A DNA stretch of 5,143 nt from NCBI GenBank assembly GCA_003694175.1, contig RFKV01000042.1, positions 1-5,143 of the forward strand, written 5' to 3'. Below, piece after piece: positions 1 to 5,011 of this stretch. The notes beneath the pieces were generated by a model, which saw only the letters and a list, made by a program, of their open reading frames with translations, searched no databases and had not been told where the DNA came from. Each line of letters starts with the position of its first letter. Position 1 is the first letter of the stretch. The position numbers were made by a program, and so were the translations under genes. The DNA comes from Candidatus Dojkabacteria bacterium (GTDB lineage Bacteria; Patescibacteriota; Dojkabacteria; J137).

Positions 1-25
1 ACTCAAAAAAATTTTTTTTGCAAGT
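1..25. repeat. 25-bp dispersed repeat, copy 1
   Basis: The pattern is ACTC, seven A, eight T, GCAAGT, and it is identical base for base to 3249-3273. The A7T8 core is self-complementary and could form a weak A+T-only hairpin. It sits at the window edge, so it may continue outside to the left. Sequence to the right of the two copies is not obviously related, so the visible repeat unit ends at GCAAGT. Its role is unknown; the end of a longer dispersed element is one possibility. Confidence 0.8.
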
Positions 26-232
26 AATATTGTTAACTTTTTATTAAAACTTTCAAAATTTTTCCAACCATTTATAAAATGAAACTATAACTATCTTGTA
101 TATTGTCTAATAGATTTGCTTTGTTTAGTAATAAACAAGTTCTGATGTTTCACTCTTGCCTATAAATACAAATGATATATCTTACAAAACTGCAAGTTTC
201 TTAGTTATAGTTTCTGCTTTATTTAAAAGATT
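26..232. other. A+T-rich gene-free stretch downstream of the DUF2256 gene
   Basis: About 200 bp of very A+T-rich sequence follow the end of the minus-strand gene at 233. I found no convincing reading frame here. The only clear structure is the 13-bp inverted repeat at 81-93 and 202-214. No G+C-rich hairpin with a T-run lies just past the stop codon, so I cannot place a terminator for the DUF2256 gene. Confidence 0.6.
81..214. repeat. Perfect 13-bp inverted repeat around a 108-bp spacer
   Basis: GAAACTATAACTA at 81-93 is the exact reverse complement of TAGTTATAGTTTC at 202-214, with 108 bp between. The match does not extend on either side. The pair lies just downstream of the DUF2256 gene, so it could fold in that gene's 3' transcript or be the ends of a small decayed element. 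The spacer holds no recognisable gene. Confidence 0.55.
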
Positions 233-394
233 TTAGTTTTTGTATAAAGTTTTTTTTCTAAACTCTTTTCTACACCGATCAGAACAATACTTAACTTCAT
301 GCCAAACTCTTCTAAGATTCCATTTCTTTCTATTTTGAAAAGGACGCTTACAGTTAACACACACTTTCACCTGCAACTTTATTTTTTGACTCAT
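233..394 (-). CDS. DUF2256 small zinc-ribbon-like protein (53 aa)
   Basis: The 53-residue translation has the hallmark layout of the DUF2256 family (COG4338): VCVNCKRPF near the start, RKKW, then EVKYCSDRCR. Four cysteines at 12, 15, 37 and 41 (CxxC and CxxxC) suggest a single zinc site. The C-terminus is strongly basic (RKEFRKK), fitting nucleic-acid contact, though that is inference and the family has no firmly established function that I know of. The ATG at 394 is directly preceded by an in-frame TAA, so the start is well bounded; no Shine-Dalgarno sequence is evident. Two details differ from the usual form as I remember it: QN replaces the usual tryptophan-containing pair after PF, and the spacing between the two conserved tryptophans (25 and 31) is about two residues longer. 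In other bacteria the gene often sits near photolyase or cryptochrome-like genes; none is visible here. Confidence 0.87.
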   Translation of the reverse strand: MSQKIKLQVKVCVNCKRPFQNRKKWNLRRVWHEVKYCSDRCRKEFRKKTLYKN

Positions 395-796
395 TTACCG
401 ATATATGACTAAAGAATTCCGCATGGCACACCTGAAAATATATATGCTATCAATCACATGTAAATACTAGCTCAGAAACATAAAGTTTCCAATCTGATTT
501 CCCTCACGAAAAAGTTTTGTTTTATAAACCAATATAATTTAATCAGACCAGCCGACCTTGCTTGAGGTTATTTAGTCGCTTTTTCAACTAATTACTAACC
601 GTATTGGCATTTTATTAATCAGTAAAATTTTCCATGATTATTCGGGTTATGACTGCCCTTCGTTTTATTAATTAATAGAGCCGTAAGTATAGCTATAAGT
701 AGGACCTTTTGTTTTTAATCTTTAACTTATAAAACTATATAAGGTTCAAGAATTTTTCAGTTTCAAGTGTTTTCTACTTTACAAAAGAATTACGCA
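395..796. other. Gene-free stretch between the DUF2256 gene and a decayed gene
   Basis: This 400-bp stretch has no convincing gene on either strand. One plus-strand frame stays open for about 33 codons between about 459 and 558, but it has no family resemblance that I can see and is bounded by several stops. Besides the candidate promoter at 437-464 I see only short features: an ACCT/AGGT mini-hairpin near 556-569 and a TATAGCTATA palindrome near 688-697. Promoters for the DUF2256 gene and for the ancestor of the remnant at 797 should lie here. Confidence 0.5.
437..464 (-). promoter_or_regulatory. Weak candidate promoter for the DUF2256 gene
   Basis: On the minus strand TTTACA (464-459) is followed after 16 bp by TATATT (442-437). 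Transcription would start near 430, giving a leader of roughly 36 bases to the ATG at 394. The DNA is so A+T-rich that such matches arise by chance, so this is only the best placed candidate. Confidence 0.3.
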
Positions 797-1018
797 ATGT
801 CTATACAACCCAATCCAGAACAAAAACTCCAAAGTAGAAACTGCTGTAAAAAATCGTACCGCCCAAACAACCTAAGGCGCTGATATGTCTTAGAGCATTT
901 AATCAACACCAAAAACGTACAGATCGGAGAGCTTAAAAAAACCTAACGAAACATCGACTCAAAATAACCTAGAACACAGATCAGGCCTCTGACAAAGGAA
1001 AAACTCTTCAGGCTTTGA
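797..1018 (+). pseudogene. Decayed gene for a small, probably coiled-coil protein
   Basis: From the ATG at 797 the frame reads MSIQPNPEQKLQ, then becomes sensible only in the next frame (831-890: KVETAVKNRTAQTT, stop, GADMS), and then returns to the first frame (890-1018: LEHLINTKNVQIGELKKT, stop, RNIDSK, stop, PRTQIRPLTKEKLFRL, stop). Two frameshifts plus internal stops at 873, 944 and 965 explain why no open frame is seen. Each of these stops is one C-to-T change away from a glutamine codon. The restored product, about 73 residues, is polar and rich in Q, K, E, T and N with leucines spaced as in a coiled coil. It resembles small coiled-coil proteins common in filamentous cyanobacteria, which is a resemblance and not an identification. 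The remnant ends 5 bp before the convergent stop of the gene at 1024-1497. Confidence 0.5.
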
Positions 1019-1023
1019 ACTAT

Positions 1024-1497
1024 TTACTGCTCACCATCACGAGTACCAGTTTGGAATGGCGAATCCGTAACCCCCTCACCTCTCCTTATAAGTTCCAAAA
1101 GATTTTCATAACCATTTAACAATTCTGTTAGGTTCATGCCCTGTGAAGCTCTTATCATATCATTTGCTGCTTGTATTTTAAGATCAGCTAGACTTTTGCC
1201 TCGTCTTCGCAAATCTTCTATCAAACCTAACAACGATTTAGATAAGTAGTTTATTATTCCAATGGCGTGATAAGGTGCCCACACAGCAACCCTAATCAGT
1301 TCTTTCGGCATTCTTGCTGATCCTGTATTATCTCCAAGACCTTCAAGATCTTGGTCTGAAGGTTTATTACCATAGAAAGTCGAAGGTTGAAACACTCCAT
1401 CAATAAGTACTTTCAAAACTGAAAAGGCTTCCTCACTCACTCTAAAAACGTTTTGGTTAACTTTTTTTATTCGTTCTTCTCTCTGTTCCTGCCCCAA
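1024..1497 (-). CDS. Unrecognised 157-aa protein, second gene of an overlapping pair
   Basis: I do not recognise this family. The N-terminus (1-35) is charged and likely helical (GQEQREERIKKVNQNV). A loop rich in G, N and D follows at about 38-62, then a long predicted helical part: PKELIRVAVWAPYHAIGIIN (64-83), a leucine- and arginine-rich helix (84-100, ending in DLRRRGKSLADL), and a terminal helix LTELLNGYENLLELIRRG (123-140). The last 17 residues are polar and probably disordered. There is no signal peptide and no clear membrane helix, so it is probably cytosolic. The only plausible start in this frame before residue 63 is the TTG at 1497, since an in-frame TGA lies just two codons upstream. 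It overlaps the end of the preceding gene by 31 bp in the -1 frame, which suggests translational coupling, or that the two are halves of one gene broken by a frameshift. Transcription is presumably from the promoter at 2114-2142. Confidence 0.75.
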   Translation of the reverse strand: MGQEQREERIKKVNQNVFRVSEEAFSVLKVLIDGVFQPSTFYGNKPSDQDLEGLGDNTGSARMPKELIRVAVWAPYHAIGIINYLSKSLLGLIEDLRRRGKSLADLKIQAANDMIRASQGMNLTELLNGYENLLELIRRGEGVTDSPFQTGTRDGEQ

Positions 1498-2090
1498 GTC
1501 TCACGAAGTTCACCAAAAATTGAAGCATCTAAACCTCCTGTTAGAAAACTCTCCAAATTATAATTATGTTGAGCTTCAGTTAGTTTTGTTAGCAAATCAT
1601 ATACCTCTGCAGGATTTCCCACAAAACGTTGAAATATCTTTATTCGCCCATGTTTAGACAATTCATCATACACTTCGTTTTGAACCTCTGATGGTAAAAC
1701 CAGAAAAAAGAACGGAACGTCACTCCCACTAACGATTCCATCGTAAACTTCATTAAACCAACCTCCTACCACACGAGCCAAATCATAATTACTATCAGCA
1801 GCGCCTTCTTGATAGACTTCATTGCCTGGAATCACTCGTATCGATACCTTGTCCCCTACTAACTCCCAATCTACAGAACCATCCTCTCTAATGCACCCAG
1901 CATAACCCAAAAAAGAAGGCAAAAGAGGATAGTATCCCCCACGTAGTAAAACCGAATCAATCCAGGTCCTAATCGCCTTACCAGGTTCAATTGGTGCAAT
2001 TGAATTCGGTCCACCTCGATCGGTGCGTTCCAACCCCGAATGAGATATACCCCCTTGATCTAAATAACGTCTCAAATTAGATATAAACAT
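1467..2090 (-). CDS. Unrecognised 207-aa protein with four spaced EVY motifs
   Basis: I do not recognise this family. Residues 1-35 are polar with several glycines; about 36-65 includes AIRTWIDSVLLRGGYYPLLP; about 66-90 looks beta-rich (CIREDGSVDWELVGDKVSIR). From 91 on, the tripeptide EVY occurs at 91, 114, 139 and 162, so spaced 23, 25 and 23 residues, mostly as NEVYD. The stretch DVPFFFLVLP (124-133) is hydrophobic but too short for a secure membrane span. There is no signal peptide. ATG at 2090 is the first start after an in-frame TAG at 2106-2108, and the predicted leader is only about 17 bases with no Shine-Dalgarno sequence. It is the first gene from a perfect consensus promoter (2114-2142) and overlaps the next gene by 31 bp. 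Sampled lines in this gene reach about 48-53% G+C, well above the flanks. Confidence 0.8.
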   Translation of the reverse strand: MFISNLRRYLDQGGISHSGLERTDRGGPNSIAPIEPGKAIRTWIDSVLLRGGYYPLLPSFLGYAGCIREDGSVDWELVGDKVSIRVIPGNEVYQEGAADSNYDLARVVGGWFNEVYDGIVSGSDVPFFFLVLPSEVQNEVYDELSKHGRIKIFQRFVGNPAEVYDLLTKLTEAQHNYNLESFLTGGLDASIFGELRETWGRNREKNE

Positions 2091-2113
2091 AAAACTAAAG
2101 ACTAACTAGGCTC

Positions 2114-2142
2114 ATTATATCCAAGTATTATTATATTGTCAA
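2114..2142 (-). promoter_or_regulatory. Perfect sigma-70-type consensus promoter for the gene pair
   Basis: On the minus strand TTGACA (2142-2137) and TATAAT (2119-2114) are separated by exactly 17 bp, the ideal bacterial housekeeping promoter. Transcription should start near 2107, giving a leader of about 17 bases before the ATG at 2090. A 12-bp imperfect palindrome, AAGATAAATCTT (2141-2152, 5-bp arms), touches the -35 box and could be an operator; that last point is speculative. Confidence 0.8.
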
Positions 2143-2433
2143 GATAAATCTTTTATTGTTAAGACGCTCAACTTATGCTTATTTGCTTCATATCATAACG
2201 TCATGAGCTATAAGTCTCTTTATAACCCAGTATACTTTAATAAATGCAAGAAGTGGTACCGATCCCCACCATGATATCAAAGTGTCAATATGAAAGTCAC
2301 AAAAACAAATTTTGAACTAAAATATTATGTACCTTTTAGTTGGGTCTGTAATTGTTAGAGTTTACTACTCAATGGCAACGATTTATTAATTAAAACCGAA
2401 GATGTGTTTAAAAAAGTAGCAAATTGTCTCCAT

Positions 2434-2474
2434 GAACTAAACGTATCGCTCTGGTCGTCTTTCGAACTAAACGT
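2434..2474 (+). repeat. Two 11-bp direct repeats exactly 30 bp apart
   Basis: GAACTAAACGT occurs at 2434-2444 and 2464-2474. The 30-bp offset is ten codons, and in the decayed frame both copies read ELNV. The shorter word GAACTAA also occurs at 2314 and 2672. This may be an old in-frame duplication inside the decayed gene or a short recurring motif. Confidence 0.5.
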
Positions 2475-2712
2475 TTAGAGCTATACGAATATACAAATAG
2501 AAAGTCTTAAAAGTCTAAATTGTTTTGAAAACTTAATATCTGTCACTCTTCGATATCTTAGAACAGCTAGGACAGCAAGTAATATATCAGTAGAACAAAT
2601 CGTCGATTTTATACTTAAATCAAATCCTACGATCGGCATCTTGTTTGCTTGAGTTATCTGATTTTGATATCGAACTAAGTTGTAAACTCTATCTTTTTTT
2701 AAATATCAATTT

Positions 2713-2742
2713 TTCTTGCAAGAACACACAAAAATATGTGTT
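2713..2742. repeat. 12-bp perfect palindrome joined to a 6-bp hairpin
   Basis: TTCTTGCAAGAA at 2713-2724 is a perfect palindrome. It overlaps a second inverted repeat, AACACA (2723-2728) and TGTGTT (2737-2742), with an 8-base loop. No T-run follows in either direction, so neither is a terminator. A dimeric repressor site is possible but no intact gene lies nearby. Confidence 0.35.
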
Positions 2743-2776
2743 AGTTAAGATTACGTGTCAATTAAATGAGTTTTGA

Positions 2777-3131
2777 AACTATTAATGATAATAACAATCA
2801 GCTAAAGCTTTAATCATCTTTCCAAAGTTCATTTTTTGTCCTGTTAATCAAAGGTTATAAAATCTAAAATTACAACTTTTTGTCTCAAGCAGGTAAAAGA
2901 GTAATAGTTTGATAAGGAAAACAAGCCCAACAAGCTACTAAGTCTTGATCTTAAAGTGTGTATTTTTCGCAAATTGTACTAGAGATTGTTTTATAAATCA
3001 TACACAACAAAGTTTATGAAAAACTACAAAAAAAACTGATTCAAAAGTAGTTTATATATAGATTAACAAGAATCTAAAAGCAAAAGTTTAATTTGGAAAA
3101 ATATAAACTACGTTAGAACACTAAACCGTTT
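2777..3131. other. Gene-free A+T-rich stretch left of the hairpin cluster
   Basis: I see no intact gene. The minus strand holds a 16-codon frame (2832-2782) whose ATG is preceded by AGGAC at good Shine-Dalgarno distance, but it is too short to support alone. A short near-duplication, AACAAGCCC then AACAAGCTA, lies near 2919-2937. The main structure is the inverted repeat at 3047-3111. Confidence 0.5.
3047..3111. repeat. Perfect 11-bp inverted repeat with a 43-bp loop
   Basis: GTAGTTTATAT (3047-3057) is the exact reverse complement of ATATAAACTAC (3101-3111). The loop holds a smaller GATT/AATC hairpin at 3061-3074. It lies just left of the three hairpins at 3136-3239 and may belong to the same structured region. 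It is A+T-rich, so some chance matching is expected. Confidence 0.45.
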
Positions 3132-3167
3132 AAAAAAGAGAAGACTTCATTGCTAAAGTCTCCTCTT
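3132..3167 (-). terminator. Intrinsic terminator for leftward transcription
   Basis: On the minus strand AAGAGGAGACTT (3167-3156), an 8-base loop and AAGTCTTCTCTT (3147-3136) form a 12-bp stem with one U-G pair, followed by T bases down to 3132. The other orientation ends in TTTGT and would be weaker. It would end the candidate small RNA and any transcript running on from the gene at 3584-5011. Confidence 0.65.
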
Positions 3168-3240
3168 TGTAGAAGACATAAACCAAGGTCTATGTCTTCT
3201 ATTGTAACCACCAAGATCAAAGACCTCAGTGATTACGATT
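3132..3240 (-). ncRNA. Candidate small structured RNA of three tandem hairpins
   Basis: Three stem-loops follow one another with almost no linker. In minus-strand order they are: 3239-3201 (11 bp with one mismatch and one G-U pair), 3201-3170 (perfect 11 bp, TAGAAGACATA with TATGTCTTCTA, 10-base loop), and 3167-3136 (12 bp, 8-base loop). The last one is followed by a run of T, as at an intrinsic terminator. The one mismatch of the last stem (A with C on plus) becomes a U-G pair on minus, so the minus-strand RNA folds better. No reading frame is conserved across the hairpins. It may be an independent small RNA, perhaps starting right of 3240, or the 3' end of the mRNA of the gene at 3584-5011. 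I recognise no known RNA family. Confidence 0.5.
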
Positions 3241-3248
3241 GACATTTT

Positions 3249-3273
3249 ACTCAAAAAAATTTTTTTTGCAAGT
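3249..3273. repeat. 25-bp dispersed repeat, copy 2
   Basis: This is an exact second copy of the 25 bp at 1-25, in the same orientation (ACTC, A7, T8, GCAAGT). It lies 9 bp to the right of the three-hairpin cluster, on the upstream side for leftward transcription. Whether copy 1 is also flanked by hairpins cannot be seen, because the window starts there. Confidence 0.8.
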
Positions 3274-3315
3274 GTTTTTTGTTTTCAAATCCTTTGGTCT
3301 TAATTCTACTTACCT

Positions 3316-3362
3316 AAAACAAGAACACCATAGAAAGACAGGTCTATTCGCTTTCTTGTTTT
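3316..3362. repeat. Two-level stem-loop (10-bp outer stem, 5-bp inner stem)
   Basis: AAAACAAGAA (3316-3325) pairs perfectly with TTCTTGTTTT (3353-3362). Inside, ATAGA (3330-3334) pairs with TCTAT (3343-3347) around an 8-base loop, leaving small internal bulges on each side. The T-rich right arm continues as T on the plus strand, so weak terminator activity is possible, but the stem is A+T-rich. It lies 220 bp past the stop of the gene at 3584-5011 and is probably in its 3' transcript. Confidence 0.5.
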
Positions 3363-3583
3363 TCCTATGATATTCCGATCTTAGCTTATTTAGTAAATTT
3401 AATAGAACCATTAGTTGTACTCTTATTGAAGTCCTATTAAGAAGAGAAGTTATATTACTATTATACTTTTAGCTCTTATAACTCTTAAAGTTTAGTTTTA
3501 AATTTTCATTGTTATTGTTACAGTTACAGTGCTGAGACATTAATTATGTAAATACAAATTGATGTTAAAGTACCTATAAATTA
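3363..3583. other. A+T-rich 3' flank of the gene at 3584-5011
   Basis: No intact gene is seen. A string of 6-mers, ATTGTT twice followed by ACAGTT and ACAGTG (3508-3531), forms a small degenerate tandem repeat. On the minus strand these read inside a 23-codon ATG frame (3540-3469), which I regard as chance. No terminator lies directly after the stop codon at 3584. Confidence 0.4.
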
Positions 3584-5011
3584 TTAGAATTGTTTTTTGA
3601 AAGCTTTTTTTGGTTGTATATTATCCTGAATAGAAAGGTTTTCAACAGGTTTGGACGTGAAATGATGATATGTTCCGCTCAGACTATCAAACCATACTTG
3701 TGAACCAAAGTTATTTCCGATCTTAACCCACTTTGAAGAATCAAAACCAATAAGTGAAGGGTTAAAGTTTGATAAATAGTTTTTTCCAGAGATGCTCAAC
3801 TCTAATTTTACATTTTTATCACCATTATAAATCTTTAACCATCTTGCTTTTCGAAGACTTAAAGTATAGTTATCATTTTGTACCAACTGATTACACTTAC
3901 CATCAGTAGTACTACAAATATACTCATTGTGAGAGTCCTGTTTATATGATCTGTAGTCAAAATAATTTTCCTTCAAGATAACAGGAATTTCTAAAGTCCG
4001 ATTAGGTTTAATAGTTGGTATATTCAAACCTACTTCTTCGTATAGATTTCTAATTTTTAAATCAACACTTTCAAGGTTGTTTGTGTCAATAAATTTAAGA
4101 TTTAAGTATCCACCAGAAGGATTTGATCCATTGTTTTTAACTTTAACCTTCAATATAGCTGGATTGTACAAATAATCTGGATCTGGTTTGAAACTTAATG
4201 GCGAAGTTTTTACTACATCCTCATTAGCTTTAGATACTTCATCTTTAACTTTATTTAACGCTTTTTTAGTAACTTCTTCAATAACAACATCAGAAAAGGG
4301 AACACCCAAATTCTCATCAATCTGCTCAGCTAACTTAGCAGCCATATAATCGATTCCTTGATTAAGCAATTGATCAAAATTTGGTAAAGATGGCGGCAAT
4401 CCAATAGCTGACTGTGCGATTGACAATCCCGCGTTTAATAAGGCTTTACATTCAGAATCGCAAGGTACTCCTAAGGAATTCAAACTACCCGCCAATCCGT
4501 TTATGGCTAAAGTTTTTATTGAATTATAGTTTTCTGCAACATAATTTATAATCTTAGCGACTGCTTTGACAAACTCCGGAAGTGAGTTTACTGCTTTGTT
4601 GATTTTATCTAAAAATGTTTCATTAGATTGTGTATGCTCTGAAGATATATAAAACTTATCCCCTTTTTTGGCTAAAAATTGTGTATTAAATTGACTGTCT
4701 AGATATGTCACATCTTTGGTATAGATATAATGTCCTATGGGATTAAACCATTCAGATTGAAACCTTACAGGTTGATATTCTAGTGAAATCAACTCCAGAT
4801 CAGTATTAACTTCAACTTCATGATAGTTATGTTTAAAGACTTTAAGTTCAGTATCTGATGGTTTTCCGTACTGGATCTTTACTTGCGAAGATGGTAGATA
4901 CATCGCATTACAACTACCATCATCAGGATTTAAAGCTACAAAACGAGCGTAGTAATTTACTTTTTTATTGACTAAATCTTCATCTGTTACAAATCTTGTT
5001 TTCTTCTCCAA
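3584..5011 (-). CDS. Unrecognised 475-aa protein with CxxxC helical core and beta domains
   Basis: I cannot assign a family name. Three parts are visible. Residues 1-125 look beta-rich with many aromatic residues (YYARFVALNPDDGSC, SEWFNPIGHYIYTKDVTYLD). Residues 130-265 are helical: a small-residue stretch IKTLAINGLAGSLNSLGVPC, the pair C184/C188 in PCDSECK, then GLPPSLPNFDQLLNQGIDYM and a charged K/E helix. Residues 275-350 look like an immunoglobulin-like or CARDB-like sandwich (NPAILKVKVKNNGSNPSGGY, then IPTIKPNRTLEIPVIL), and a further aromatic-rich region runs to the end with C366 and C373. The cysteine pairs and beta domains suggest an exported protein, but no signal peptide is seen. 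The TTG at 5011 is the first possible start; the next ATG (4903) would remove 36 well-formed residues. The frame is open upstream to 5107 without a normal start codon, so the gene may be 5'-truncated or use a rare start. No Shine-Dalgarno sequence is evident. Confidence 0.7.
   Translation of the reverse strand: MEKKTRFVTDEDLVNKKVNYYARFVALNPDDGSCNAMYLPSSQVKIQYGKPSDTELKVFKHNYHEVEVNTDLELISLEYQPVRFQSEWFNPIGHYIYTKDVTYLDSQFNTQFLAKKGDKFYISSEHTQSNETFLDKINKAVNSLPEFVKAVAKIINYVAENYNSIKTLAINGLAGSLNSLGVPCDSECKALLNAGLSIAQSAIGLPPSLPNFDQLLNQGIDYMAAKLAEQIDENLGVPFSDVVIEEVTKKALNKVKDEVSKANEDVVKTSPLSFKPDPDYLYNPAILKVKVKNNGSNPSGGYLNLKFIDTNNLESVDLKIRNLYEEVGLNIPTIKPNRTLEIPVILKENYFDYRSYKQDSHNEYICSTTDGKCNQLVQNDNYTLSLRKARWLKIYNGDKNVKLELSISGKNYLSNFNPSLIGFDSSKWVKIGNNFGSQVWFDSLSGTYHHFTSKPVENLSIQDNIQPKKAFKKQF

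Larger units (their letters stand above)
2203..2776 (+). pseudogene. Decayed, unrecognised gene with three stops and one frameshift
   Basis: One plus-strand frame from ATG 2203 to 2650 is interrupted only by TGA at 2272, TAG at 2356 and TAG at 2476. At this base composition roughly one stop per 12 codons is expected, or about 12 in the 149 codons. The other two frames of the sampled part (2372-2680) are full of stops. An alternative start, ATG 2290, opens MKVTKTNFELKYYVPFSW. Later segments read NGNDLLIKTEDVFKKVANCL and, from 2479, SYTNIQIESLKSLNCFENLI. A one-base shift at or before 2650 carries the frame on as ELSDFDIELSCKLYLFLNIN to a TGA at 2774-2776. The restored protein would have about 190 residues, with many L, N, S and K. 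I cannot name a family. All three internal stops are one C-to-T step from CGA or CAG. Chance remains possible because the sequence is low in complexity. Confidence 0.45.

Noticed and set aside
459..558. Plus-strand frame open for about 33 codons in the gap left of the first decayed gene
   Set aside because: There is no start codon in the open part, no family resemblance, and several stops bound it; the length is not significant at this composition.
987..1023. A terminator for the gene pair just past its stop at 1024
   Set aside because: Only 4-bp palindromes such as TCAG/CTGA and TTCA/TGAA are present, with no stable stem followed by a T-run.
2782..2832. Minus-strand 16-codon frame MNFGKMIKALADCYYH with AGGAC upstream of its ATG
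   Set aside because: The spacing of the AGGA-like motif is good, but 16 codons in A+T-rich DNA arise easily by chance and nothing else supports it.
3132..3273. A short CRISPR array, suggested by consecutive palindromic units
   Set aside because: The three hairpins differ in sequence, have almost no spacer between them, and no identical repeat of CRISPR size recurs; tandem stem-loops explain the pattern better.
1..3273. A transposon bounded by the two 25-bp repeats
   Set aside because: The repeats are direct rather than inverted, no transposase or recombinase is visible between them, and the contents look like separate loci.
3469..3540. Minus-strand 23-codon frame starting MSQHCNCNNNNENLK
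   Set aside because: The asparagine run comes from a small repeat of 6-mers; there is no ribosome binding site or conserved motif, and the length is within chance.
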